A stretch of DNA of 64,000 bases, from NCBI GenBank assembly GCA_965199975.1, contig OZ241340.1:2232001-2296000 (forward strand), given 5' to 3'. A program made the position numbers and the translations under genes. Under the pieces are notes generated by a model. That model saw only the letters and a program-made list of their open reading frames with translations. It made no database searches and was not told where the DNA came from. Positions 9,982 through 18,551 of this stretch are shown here, piece after piece. The DNA is from JASLDZ01 sp965199975 (GTDB lineage Bacteria; Pseudomonadota; Alphaproteobacteria; Caulobacterales; Caulobacteraceae). How positions within the stretch are numbered: position 1 is the stretch's first letter; each line of letters opens with the position of its first letter.

Positions 9982-12900
9982 GTGCCCGACGATCTCCCCG
10001 CCCCCCGCCTCGCGCGCCCCGCGCCGATCGCCCTCAACCCCGCCCTCGCCCCTGCGGAGCCTTACGCGCGCGACGAGCTGCTGCACGAGATCTTCGCCGC
10101 CTCGGCCGAGCGGCACGCGTTGCGGCCCGCGGTGCGGCTGGCCGATCTCGATCCCGAGCTGGATCGCCAAGCCTGCTGGACCTACGCTCAGCTGCGCGCC
10201 CGAGCCGCCCAATTCGCTCGCCACCTGCGCGCCCGCGGCCTCGGGCGCGGCGATCGCGTCGTGCTGTGCCTGCCGCGCGGGCTGGACGCCTACATGGCGA
10301 TTCTGGGCGTACTGGAGGCGGGCGCGGCCTACGTGCCCATCGACTGGACCTTCCCGCAGGACCGGGCCGACTTCGTCGCCGACGACGCCGCCGTGCGCGC
10401 CGTCGTGACCCTCGCCGAACGCGCGCCCGCCTTCGCCGCCGAAGCCCGGGTGGTGATTGCGCTGGACGACGAACTTGGCGACATCGCCGCCCAGCCGCCC
10501 ACGCCGCTGACGCGCGATGAGACCGGCGCCTCGCCCGAGGACGAGGCCTACATCATCTACACCTCCGGCTCGACCGGGCGGCCCAAGGGCGTGCGCATCC
10601 TGCAGCGCAACGCCTGCCATCTGGTGCGCAGCGAGAGCGCCGTCCTCGACCTCAACGCCGACGACCGGGTGTTCGGCGGCTTCTCTCTGGCCTTCGACAT
10701 GTCGGTGGAGACCATGTGGTCGGGTTGGTTCGTCGGCGCCGAAGTGCTGGCGGGCTCGGAGGCCCTGGCCAAGGCGGGGCCTGACATGGCGCCGGTGCTG
10801 ACGCAGGCGGGCGTCACCGTGTGGCACGCGGTGCCCTCGCTCTTGGCGGTGATCGACCACAACGTTCCGAGCGCGCGCCTCATCAACCTCGGCGGCGAGG
10901 CCTGCCCGCCGGAGCTGGCGCGCCGCTGGATGCTGCCAGGGCGGCGCCTGCTCAACACCTACGGCCCGACCGAGACCACCGTCACCGCCACCTGGACCGA
11001 GCTCGCGCCCGGCGCGCCCGTCACCATCGGCAAGCCGCTGCCGGGCTACCTCGGCTGGGTGGTGGACGAGGCGCTGAACCCCGTGCCCGACGGGACGGAG
11101 GGCGAACTGGTGCTGGGCGGCCCGGGCGTGGGCCCCGGCTACATCAACCGCGACGAGCTCACCGCGCAGAAGTTCGTCACCGCGCCCTTCGCCGGGCCGG
11201 ACGGGCGGCCGGCGCACGTCTACCGCTCCGGCGATCTCGTGCGCGTCGACGCCCGTGGCGACATCGACTTCCTGGGCCGCATCGACACACAGGTGAAGAT
11301 CCGCGGCTACCGGGTGGAGCTTGGCGAGATCGAGAGCGTGGTGGCGCAGGACACAGCGGTCGCCCAGGCCGTGGTCAACCTCTACGAGGAGGTCGACGGC
11401 TCGCAGCTTTTGGCCGCCTTCGTCGTCGCCCGCGCGGGCGGCGCCGTCGATCTCGAACGCGTGAAGGCTGGTGTGCGAGAGCGGCTGCCGGCGTACATGC
11501 GCCCCGCGGCATACGAGGTGCGCGAGAGTCTGCCGGTGCTCATCTCCGGCAAGGTCGACCGCAAGGCGCTGGCCAAGCCCATCCATGTCGGCGCCGCCGC
11601 GCGCGAGATCGCGCCGCCCGCCACCCTGATGGAAGGCAAGCTGCACGACGCCTGGCGCAAGGTGTTCGACCCCGCGCCCGTCTCGGTCACCGACGATTTC
11701 TTCGAGGACCTGGGCGGCCACTCGCTGCGGGCCGCGCGCATGGTGTCGCTGGCGCGCACCGATCCGGCGCTGCGGGGCGTCTCGATCCAGGACCTCTACG
11801 CCGCCCCCACCATCCGCGGCCTGGCGGCCCGTCTGGAGGCCGCGGGCGTGCGCCCCGAGCGGGTGGAGACGCCGTTCGCGCCGATCGACGCCCGCCGCCG
11901 CGCCCTGTGCGTGGCGGCGCAGACGGTGGCGCTGATCCCGATCTTCGCTTTCGCGGGCGTGCAGTGGGTGCTGCCCTACCTCGTCTATACCTTCTACTCC
12001 GGCCAGATCGGGCGGCTGGCCGCGTTGGGCGTGGGCGCAGCGACCTTCGTGGTCATGCCGCCGGTGATGGTGCTGGTCTCGATCGCGGTGAAGTGGCTGG
12101 TGATCGGGCGCTTCAAGGCCGGCGACTATCCCCTTTGGGGGGCATACTATTTTCGCTGGTGGTTCACGCGCCGCTTCCTCTCGACGATCCCGATCCAGTA
12201 CCTGTCCGGCACGCCGCTGATGCGCGTCTACTACCGCCTGCTCGGCGCCAAGGTGGGAGGGGGCGTCTTCCTGGGGCTCGACAAGATCGACGCCCCGGAC
12301 CTCGTCACCATAGGCGACGACGCCATCGTCTCGGACGGCGCGGAGCTGGCGACCACGGGCGTGGAGCGCGGCCTGCTGCGGCTCGGCACGGTGGAGATCG
12401 GGGCGCGCGCCATGGTGGGCACCATGGGCGTGATCAGCCGCGACGCGGCGCTGGGCGACGACGCGGTGCTGGAAGACCTCTCCCTCCTGCCGAGTGGCGA
12501 GCGCATTTCCGACGGCGAGGTGTGGTCGGGCTCACCCGCTGTGCGTTTGGGACCCACGCCGCCGCGCGAGGCTGCGCCCGTGGCCGGTCCGCTGCGCAAA
12601 GCGCTGGTGACGCTGGGGCTGATGATCGCCGCCCCGCTGCTGCCGCTGGCCGCCGTCATCCCCATCGCCCCGGGCCTCGTGGCGCTGATCGAGCTGGACT
12701 GGGCGACGGAGGACTACCTCTACCTCGCCATCACCCCGCTGCTGGCGCTGGCCTACGTGATCCTGATGTGCCTGCTCACCGCCGGGGTGAAGTGGGCGCT
12801 GCTGGGTCGGGTGAAGCCCGGGCGCTATCCGCTGGCGAGCTGGTTCTACGTGCGCTTCTGGTTCGTGCGGCAGCTCGGTCAGCTGGCGCTGGAGCTGCTG

Positions 12901-14010
12901 CATCCGATCTACGCCACCCTCTACGTACGCCCCTGGTACCGGCTGATGGGCGCCAAGGTGGGCGAGCGGGCGGAGATCTCCACCGCCACCTCCGTGGTGC
13001 CCGACCTGATCGAGATCGGCGCCGAGAGCTTCATCGCCGATGGCGTGGTGCTGGGCGCCGCCCGTCAGGAGCCCGGGGCGCTGCGGCTGGAGACCACGCG
13101 CATCGGCCGGCGCACCTTCGTCGGCAACTCCGGCCTCCTGCCCACGGGTGCGGACCTGGGCGACGAGGTGCTGATCGGCGTGCTCTCCAAGCCGCCGGCC
13201 GACCCGCGGCTGGCGCTGGAGCCGGGCTCCACATGGTTCGGTTCGCCGGCCATCCGCCTGCCCCACCGCCAGGTGGTGGCCAAGTTCGACGAGGGCGCGC
13301 GCTTCCGGCCCTCGCGCCGGCTGATCGCCACGCGCCTGGCCATCGAGTTCGTGCGGGTGACGCTGTCGCTCACCGTCTTCCTGGCGCTGTTCGGCGTGCT
13401 GCTGACGATCGTGGGCGACCTGTCGGACGACCGATACGCGGAGGTCGAGCTCGTGGTGTCGTTCCCCTTCCTCTACATGGGCTTCTGCCTGGTCGCGGGA
13501 CTGTTCGTGCTGGCGCTGAAGTGGCTCGTGGTGGGCCGCTACCGCCCGACCACCGCGCCGCTGTGGAGCGCCTTCGTGTGGCGCACCGAGCTCGTCACCT
13601 CTACCTACGAGAACCTGGCCGTGCCGCTCCTGCTCGAGCCGCTGCGCGGCACGCCCTACCTGAACATCTACATGCGCCTGATGGGCGCGCGCATCGGCAA
13701 GCGGGTGTTCTGCGACACCACGGACCTCACCGAGCACGACCTCGTCGAGGTCGGCGACGACGCGGCGCTGAACGAGAACGCCGGCCTGCAGACCCACCTG
13801 TTCGAGGACCGGGTGATGAAGGTCTCGGGCCTGAAGGTGGGGAACCGGGCGACGGTCGGCTCACTCTCGGTGGCGCTGTACGACGCGGTGATCGAGGACG
13901 ACGCCATGCTGGGGGACCTGTCGGTGCTGATGAAGGGGGAGACGCTGCCCGCCGGCACCTCGTGGGAGGGTTCGCCCGCCCGCCCCGCCCGCTCGGGGCC
14001 GCCCGCCTGA
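9982..14010 (+). CDS. Pls-like single-module nonribosomal peptide synthetase (A-T-membrane terminal region)
   Basis: 1342 residues from GTG 9982. The adenylation domain spans about residues 30-520, with A3 YTSGSTGRPKG near 192, A4 FDMSVE near 235, A5 NTYGPTETT near 328 and A10 GKVDRKAL near 527. The carrier domain has its phosphopantetheine Ser in LGGHSLRA near 578. The remaining 700 residues carry six membrane helices separating three soluble domains with hexapeptide-repeat character (IGDDAIVSDG, IGAESFIADG, VGDDAALNEN). This is the layout of epsilon-poly-lysine synthetase Pls and relatives, where the tandem domains make isopeptide bonds without a classical condensation domain. By eye, A-domain pocket residues read D-M-E-H-N-G-T-V-T; no substrate is assigned. 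A PPTase gene follows directly. Confidence 0.92.
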   Translation: MPDDLPAPRLARPAPIALNPALAPAEPYARDELLHEIFAASAERHALRPAVRLADLDPELDRQACWTYAQLRARAAQFARHLRARGLGRGDRVVLCLPRGLDAYMAILGVLEAGAAYVPIDWTFPQDRADFVADDAAVRAVVTLAERAPAFAAEARVVIALDDELGDIAAQPPTPLTRDETGASPEDEAYIIYTSGSTGRPKGVRILQRNACHLVRSESAVLDLNADDRVFGGFSLAFDMSVETMWSGWFVGAEVLAGSEALAKAGPDMAPVLTQAGVTVWHAVPSLLAVIDHNVPSARLINLGGEACPPELARRWMLPGRRLLNTYGPTETTVTATWTELAPGAPVTIGKPLPGYLGWVVDEALNPVPDGTEGELVLGGPGVGPGYINRDELTAQKFVTAPFAGPDGRPAHVYRSGDLVRVDARGDIDFLGRIDTQVKIRGYRVELGEIESVVAQDTAVAQAVVNLYEEVDGSQLLAAFVVARAGGAVDLERVKAGVRERLPAYMRPAAYEVRESLPVLISGKVDRKALAKPIHVGAAAREIAPPATLMEGKLHDAWRKVFDPAPVSVTDDFFEDLGGHSLRAARMVSLARTDPALRGVSIQDLYAAPTIRGLAARLEAAGVRPERVETPFAPIDARRRALCVAAQTVALIPIFAFAGVQWVLPYLVYTFYSGQIGRLAALGVGAATFVVMPPVMVLVSIAVKWLVIGRFKAGDYPLWGAYYFRWWFTRRFLSTIPIQYLSGTPLMRVYYRLLGAKVGGGVFLGLDKIDAPDLVTIGDDAIVSDGAELATTGVERGLLRLGTVEIGARAMVGTMGVISRDAALGDDAVLEDLSLLPSGERISDGEVWSGSPAVRLGPTPPREAAPVAGPLRKALVTLGLMIAAPLLPLAAVIPIAPGLVALIELDWATEDYLYLAITPLLALAYVILMCLLTAGVKWALLGRVKPGRYPLASWFYVRFWFVRQLGQLALELLHPIYATLYVRPWYRLMGAKVGERAEISTATSVVPDLIEIGAESFIADGVVLGAARQEPGALRLETTRIGRRTFVGNSGLLPTGADLGDEVLIGVLSKPPADPRLALEPGSTWFGSPAIRLPHRQVVAKFDEGARFRPSRRLIATRLAIEFVRVTLSLTVFLALFGVLLTIVGDLSDDRYAEVELVVSFPFLYMGFCLVAGLFVLALKWLVVGRYRPTTAPLWSAFVWRTELVTSTYENLAVPLLLEPLRGTPYLNIYMRLMGARIGKRVFCDTTDLTEHDLVEVGDDAALNENAGLQTHLFEDRVMKVSGLKVGNRATVGSLSVALYDAVIEDDAMLGDLSVLMKGETLPAGTSWEGSPARPARSGPPA

Positions 14011-14657
14011 CGCCGATCCGCTGGCGGGTCGACCCCGAGCCGCCGTGCCCCGCCGACCTCGAGGCGGAGGCGGTGGTCTGGCTGGTGCGCCCGGCGGGCG
14101 CGCTCGCCGCGGCGATGCTGGCCCGGGTGCGCGCCACCGCCGCGGACCTCGCGGACGCCGCCGTGTGGGAGGGGCTCGAGCGGGGCGCCGCGCGCCTGCG
14201 CCGACGCCTGTTGCTGCGGAGTCTCGCCGCCGAGGTGCTGCGCGTGCCCACCGATGGCGTCGCGGTCGCGCGCGACCCCGGCGGGCGACCGCGCCTCACC
14301 GCGCCGCACGCCGTCTTCGCCTCGGTGGCCCGACGCGGCCATTGGGCGGCGCTGGCGATTTCGGCACGACCCGTGGGGGTCGACCTGGAGGGGCCGGACG
14401 CCCCGCCCGACGTGTCGCTCCTGTCCGAACGCGACCTCGCCGACCTGGGCGACGGCCCGCCGACCCTGCTCGCCTTCGCAGCGGCGTGGTCGGCGCGAGA
14501 GGCGTATCTGAAGGCGACCGGCGCGGGCTTGGCCGGCGCGCAGGGCGTTCGCCTTCGCCGCGACGCCACCGGCCTGATCGCCGAAGGCCCGGCGGGGGTG
14601 GCGCGCGTGCAGCGGCGCGACGTGGAGGGGGTGATCGCCACCGCGCTCGTGCTGTGA
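13962..14657 (+). CDS. 4'-phosphopantetheinyl transferase (Sfp-type)
   Basis: About 231 residues from GTG 13962; other possible starts are GTG near 14070 or a CTG at 14007 coupled to the NRPS stop. The Sfp-type core is visible: PVGVDLEGP (metal-binding Asp) near residue 146, and WSAREAYLKATGAGL (Trp-x3-Glu-x3-Lys signature) near residue 183. It transfers phosphopantetheine from CoA to the carrier-domain serine. It overlaps the 3' end of the NRPS gene, so the two are almost certainly co-translated and this enzyme probably activates that NRPS. The start codon is unsettled. Confidence 0.82.
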   Translation: MGGFARPPRPLGAARLTPIRWRVDPEPPCPADLEAEAVVWLVRPAGALAAAMLARVRATAADLADAAVWEGLERGAARLRRRLLLRSLAAEVLRVPTDGVAVARDPGGRPRLTAPHAVFASVARRGHWAALAISARPVGVDLEGPDAPPDVSLLSERDLADLGDGPPTLLAFAAAWSAREAYLKATGAGLAGAQGVRLRRDATGLIAEGPAGVARVQRRDVEGVIATALVL

Positions 14658-14698
14658 GCGCTTGCGCCCCGGCCGGGGCCGTCGTGTAAGCCGCGCCC

Positions 14699-15166
14699 AT
14701 GTTCGTGCGCCGCGTCCTCGTTCTCTTCACCGCAGCCGCGCTGGCGGGCTGCGGCCGCAGCGGCGCGGATGGCGGGACGGCGGCGCCGGCGGCCGCGCCG
14801 ACCCCCCGCGAGGCGGCGCTCCTGGCCAGCCTGCCCGCGCCGTACCGCAGCGCCGACCTGCACAACGGCGAACTGCACTTCGCCCTTTGCCGCTCGTGCC
14901 ACACCCTCGTTCCCGGGGCGCCCGACATGACCGGGCCGAACCTGCATGGTGTCTGGGGTCGCCGCGCAGGATCCAAGCCCGACTACGCCTATTCCGCGGC
15001 GCTGGAGGCGACGGGGTGGACGTGGGACGCCACCACCCTCGACCACTGGCTCAAGGACCCGCGCGCAGCGGTTCCCGGCACGAAGATGAGCTTCTACGGG
15101 CTGCACGACGACGCCGACCGCCGCGACGTCATCGCCTACCTGCGCGTCGCCTCCGCAGGCGCCTGA
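14699..15166 (+). CDS. Lipoprotein-type class I cytochrome c
   Basis: 155 residues. A signal peptide ends in a lipobox (AALAGC, Cys near residue 17), so the protein should be lipid-anchored in the periplasm. A single haem c site CRSCH lies near residues 64-68. Downstream are GPNLHGVWGRRAG, typical of class I cytochromes, and KMSFYGL near 130, whose Met is the likely sixth haem ligand. It could carry electrons to an oxidase or to the reaction centre; neither is shown. It starts 41 nt after the PPTase gene but has no obvious functional link to it. Confidence 0.88.
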   Translation: MFVRRVLVLFTAAALAGCGRSGADGGTAAPAAAPTPREAALLASLPAPYRSADLHNGELHFALCRSCHTLVPGAPDMTGPNLHGVWGRRAGSKPDYAYSAALEATGWTWDATTLDHWLKDPRAAVPGTKMSFYGLHDDADRRDVIAYLRVASAGA

Positions 15167-15170
15167 GCCC

Positions 15171-15950
15171 TCAGTCGGCGTAACCCGGCAGCCGCCGGTC
15201 GAGCCGCCGCAGGAGGCCCGGCCACGCCAGCGCCGCCACCATCGACGCGCCGCCGCCGCGGGTCTGCAGCGACACCTCCTCCACCGCCTCGTCGGGCGCG
15301 AACAGCACGGCGTCGCGTCCGGCGCTCAGGGCGGCCACCTGCTGGGCGCAGGCGCGCTCGAGGAAGAACATGTTGAGCCAGGCCTGAGCCGCCGTCTTCC
15401 CGGTGGAGAGCGTGCCGTGATTGCGCAGCAGCATCAGCGACTTGTCGCCGAGGTTGGATACCAGCCGCTCGCGTTCGTCGAGGTTCAGGGCGATGCCCTC
15501 GTAGTCGTGGAAGGCGAGTTGCGGCAGCACGATCAGCGCGTTCTGCCCGAGCGGCAGCAAGCCCTCGCGCTGGGCGGAGACGCCGACGCCGGTGTCGGTG
15601 TGCAGGTGCATCACGCACGCCACCTCCGGCCGCGCCATGTGCACCGCCGAGTGGATGGTGAAGCCCGCCGGGTTGATGAAGTAGGGGGTCTCGGAGACGA
15701 TGGCGCCGTGGTGATCCACCTTCACCAGCGCCGAGGCGGTCATCTCCTCGAAGAAGACGCCGTAGGGGTTGATGAGGAAGCGATCCTCCTCGCCCGGCAC
15801 CCGCATGGAGACGTGGGTGAATATGGCGTCGTCCCACCCATGCAGGGCGATGAGTCGGTAGATGGCCGCAAGCTCGACCCGCGCCGTCCACTCCGCCTCG
15901 CTGACGCGGCCCTTGACCGCGCCTCCCGCCGCACCGCCGCCGTCGGCCAT
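15171..15950 (-). CDS. Class II aldolase/adducin-domain protein
   Basis: 259 residues from ATG 15950 (MADGGGAAGG); an upstream in-frame ATG at 16007 would add 19 Arg-rich residues that do not fit the family. The zinc site of class II aldolases is seen as MHLHTDTG near residue 94 and LRNHGTLSTG near 175. Such proteins are sugar-phosphate aldolases or decarboxylases, and many bacterial members have no known substrate. It converges on the cytochrome c gene with only 4 nt between stops. Confidence 0.88.
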   Translation of the reverse strand: MADGGGAAGGAVKGRVSEAEWTARVELAAIYRLIALHGWDDAIFTHVSMRVPGEEDRFLINPYGVFFEEMTASALVKVDHHGAIVSETPYFINPAGFTIHSAVHMARPEVACVMHLHTDTGVGVSAQREGLLPLGQNALIVLPQLAFHDYEGIALNLDERERLVSNLGDKSLMLLRNHGTLSTGKTAAQAWLNMFFLERACAQQVAALSAGRDAVLFAPDEAVEEVSLQTRGGGASMVAALAWPGLLRRLDRRLPGYAD

Positions 15951-16043
15951 GATCGTCTCCGCTGACAGAACGCCGATCACCCTGCGCCTCGGTCGCCGCA
16001 CGCGCAACGCCGGGGCCTTGCGCGCGGCGCCCGATGAGCGCCT

Positions 16044-16817
16044 GTGAACGCGATGAGCCTACGCTTCGCCTTCACCGCCAGCGAGCGGCCCGAAGCGCGC
16101 CTCGCGCGCGACCGGCTGGCCGCGCGCTACGGCGAGGTCGGCGACACCGAAGCCGACGTCGTGGTCGCGCTCGGCGGCGACGGCTTCATGCTGGAGGTGC
16201 TGCACCGCCACATCGACCTCGCGCGCCCGGTCTACGGCATGAACTTCGGCTCGGTCGGCTTCCTGATGAACGACTACGCCGAGGACGATCTGCCAGCGCG
16301 CATCGCCGCGGCCGAGCGCGCGCAGATCCACCCCCTGGCCATGACCGCCACCGATGCGCACGGCGCGCGCCACGAGGCGCTGGCGATCAACGAGGTCTCG
16401 CTGCTGCGCCAGACGCGTCAGACCGCCAAGCTCTCCATCGATGTCGACGGCAGGACGCGGCTGCCCGAGCTCGTCTGCGACGGCGTGCTCCTGGCCACGC
16501 CAGCGGGCTCGTCGGCCTACAACCTCTCGGCGCACGGGCCGGTGGTGCCGCTGAACGCCCAGGTGCTGCCGCTGACGCCCATCAGCGCCTTCCGCCCCCG
16601 TCGCTGGCGCGGCGCCCTCCTGCCCCACACAGCCTGCGTGCGGATCACCGTGCTGGAGCCGGAGAAGCGCTCGGTGAGCGCCGTGGCCGACAACTTCGAA
16701 GTCCGCGACGTGCGCCAGGTGGATATCGCCGAGGACCGCTCGGTGGCGCTCGTCATGCTGTTCGACGCCGGACGCAGCCTGGAGGAGCGCAGCCTGACCG
16801 AGCAGTTCTCCGGCTGA
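16044..16817 (+). CDS. nadK: NAD kinase
   Basis: 257 residues from GTG 16044; ATG 16053 (MSLRFAFTAS) is an equally good start and agrees better with the family N-terminus. The diagnostic GGDG (ALGGDGFMLEVLHRH) is near residue 48 and the NE-D region (INEVSLLRQT) near 116, followed by CDGVLLATPAGSSAYNLSA, the conserved substrate-binding loop. The enzyme phosphorylates NAD to NADP with ATP or polyphosphate in the cytoplasm. Confidence 0.95.
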   Translation: MNAMSLRFAFTASERPEARLARDRLAARYGEVGDTEADVVVALGGDGFMLEVLHRHIDLARPVYGMNFGSVGFLMNDYAEDDLPARIAAAERAQIHPLAMTATDAHGARHEALAINEVSLLRQTRQTAKLSIDVDGRTRLPELVCDGVLLATPAGSSAYNLSAHGPVVPLNAQVLPLTPISAFRPRRWRGALLPHTACVRITVLEPEKRSVSAVADNFEVRDVRQVDIAEDRSVALVMLFDAGRSLEERSLTEQFSG

Positions 16818-16854
16818 TCGTCCTTCGTCATCGCCCATTAAGCCGGCGCGTCGA

Positions 16855-17289
16855 ATGATCGCTCGCGCCTCGGGACCCTCCATGCCGCCTTCGGATCTCC
16901 TCTCCGCTCCCCGGCGCGCCCACCTCGCGGCGGCGGCCCAGGCGGCGCTCGCCGACATGTCTGAAGAGTTCGAGCCGCTGCTCCAGGAGGAGCTGGCGCG
17001 CCTATCGCAGGCGCGGGCGCGCTGGATGTCATGCGGGGATGCCGCGCCGCTGCAGGTGGCCGCCCATGATCTCCACGGCCTCGGCCAGACCTACGGCGTG
17101 CCGCTCGCCGGCCGCATCGCCGCCTCGCTCGGACGCACGCTGGCCAACGCCCGTGCGCCCGCCCCCCTGGTCGGAGCGCACGTGGACGCGATCCTGGCGG
17201 TGGTGCGGGAGGACGCGGGCGCCGCCGGCCACCCCCGCGGCCTCGCGTTGACCGAAGCGCTGGAAGCGGCCGCCTCGCGCTTCTGGTAG
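16855..17289 (+). CDS. Small helical protein, possible Hpt phosphotransfer domain
   Basis: 144 residues, predicted mostly helical. The segment AAHDLHGLGQTYGVPLAGRI near residues 61-80 resembles the histidine phosphotransfer (Hpt) motif His-x2-[KH]-Gly, with the first His as candidate phosphoacceptor. The start at ATG 16855 is followed by a second ATG at 16882 that is also possible. If it is an Hpt protein it would relay phosphate between a hybrid kinase and a response regulator, but no such partner is nearby. Assignment rests on one motif and size. Confidence 0.55.
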   Translation: MIARASGPSMPPSDLLSAPRRAHLAAAAQAALADMSEEFEPLLQEELARLSQARARWMSCGDAAPLQVAAHDLHGLGQTYGVPLAGRIAASLGRTLANARAPAPLVGAHVDAILAVVREDAGAAGHPRGLALTEALEAAASRFW

Positions 17290-17352
17290 GGCGTCACCGG
17301 GCAGGCTTGAGCGCGCCAGCTTGGCGTCCAGGCCACCCTCTACACTCAGCCC

Positions 17353-18489
17353 TCACGCGGCGCGGCGCGCGGCCCCGTCGATCTCGGACGCTTCCGACAT
17401 CTGGTCCATGCGGTCGAGCAGGTAGTCCACTTCCTCGGCCGGCGGGGCGTGCGGCTGGGTCAGGAAGCGCTCCAGCATGCGGCGCTGGAAGGTCTCCTGG
17501 TCGACGCCCTCGAACTGCAGCGAACGGAAGGTGTCGACGCCGGCGCGGAAGGCGGCGTGCAGGCGCGGCGGCAGGTCGGCCTTCTGGCAGATGGCCTTGA
17601 GCCCCAGCGGCCCGGCGTCGTGCACCAGCAGCCAGGCGCGGTGGTGCGGCAGCTCGGCCAGCCGCGCCAGACCATGCTCGACGAAGGCCATGTGCCCGTG
17701 CGCCAGGGCGCGCAGGAGGAGCGAGGCGCTCAGCCGATCGCTGCGGTGCAGGTGCTCGACGAAGGCGCCCACGTCCTGGGTGCGGCCCGCCTCGTCCACC
17801 AGGTCGACGGTGGCGCGCTCCCGCGCGCCCAGGGCGATGCGCATGGCGAGGGCGGGGGCCAGGGCGTGGCGATCGACGAGGCGCCGGCGCGCCTCTTCGC
17901 TGACCATGGTGACGAGACGCTCGGAGATGGCGGCGGGCAACACGCGGCGTAGCGCCATGCCCTCCGTCAGCTCGGCGCTGGTGGCGAAGCGGTCGAGCAC
18001 GATGCGCAGGCCGCGCTCGGTGAAGGCGGCGTTGTCGTTGGCCACCGCGACCCTGAGGGCGGCCTCGCAGCCCCGCGTGGCGAGCGCCCCGGTGACCGTC
18101 TCGGTCAGGCGCTCGCGGCTGGCGACGGCCACCTGCTTGGCCTGATCGGCGGCCCGCAAGATCTCGCACAGGTCGGCGTCGGTGAAGGCGGGCGAGCTGG
18201 CGAGCACCGGCGCGGCGATGCTGTCCAGGTCGGCGGCGAGCTTCAAGGCCACGTCGCGCGGCAGATGGGGCGAGCGGCGCAACGTCACCGCCAGCGCGCG
18301 GCGCACCAGTTCGGCGGCGTCGGCGGCCATGAGCCGCAGCACCTCGGCGGCGGCGGCGCGGTCCTCGTCCGACAGGGTCGTGTCGATGCGTCGACACAGG
18401 CGATGAGCGACCGTCGCGCGATCCTCGTCGCTCGGGCCGCGCAAGAGCTGGCGGATGTCCTCGTCGCTGAACGCCGGCTGCGCCGCCAT
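17353..18489 (-). CDS. DUF2336 domain-containing protein
   Basis: 378 residues from ATG 18489 (MAAQPAFSDEDIRQLL). The sequence is a series of short amphipathic helices with HEAT-like repeats, and the recurring segments TLSDEDRAAAAEVLRLMAAD and FTDADLCEILRAAD match the DUF2336 family common in Caulobacterales, Rhizobiales and related alphaproteobacteria. Its biochemical role is unknown. It lies 61 nt downstream of the transglycosylase gene on the same strand, with a perfect palindrome between them. Confidence 0.8.
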   Translation of the reverse strand: MAAQPAFSDEDIRQLLRGPSDEDRATVAHRLCRRIDTTLSDEDRAAAAEVLRLMAADAAELVRRALAVTLRRSPHLPRDVALKLAADLDSIAAPVLASSPAFTDADLCEILRAADQAKQVAVASRERLTETVTGALATRGCEAALRVAVANDNAAFTERGLRIVLDRFATSAELTEGMALRRVLPAAISERLVTMVSEEARRRLVDRHALAPALAMRIALGARERATVDLVDEAGRTQDVGAFVEHLHRSDRLSASLLLRALAHGHMAFVEHGLARLAELPHHRAWLLVHDAGPLGLKAICQKADLPPRLHAAFRAGVDTFRSLQFEGVDQETFQRRMLERFLTQPHAPPAEEVDYLLDRMDQMSEASEIDGAARRAA

Positions 18490-18528
18490 CGCCCGTCTCC
18501 CCTGGCTCGCGTGCAGGATGGGGGCGCC

Positions 18529-18551
18529 ACGGTAAACGCGGTGTTTACCGT
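18529..18551. repeat. Perfect 9-bp palindrome ahead of the DUF2336 gene
   Basis: ACGGTAAAC and GTTTACCGT are separated by 5 nt. The element starts at the stop codon of the transglycosylase gene and lies 40 nt before the DUF2336 start. It could be a repressor site or a terminator without a U-run; the AT-rich stem ends favour a protein-binding site. Confidence 0.5.

Noticed and set aside
9859..11721. Long minus-strand extension of the CDF transporter frame
   Set aside because: The extra 620 residues are antisense to the NRPS adenylation domain and have no CDF similarity; the transporter fold begins exactly at ATG 9858.
10821..13961. Upstream extension of the PPTase frame inside the NRPS gene
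   Set aside because: It is an Arg/Gly/Ala-rich shadow of the NRPS in another frame; only the part after about 13960 reads as a PPTase.
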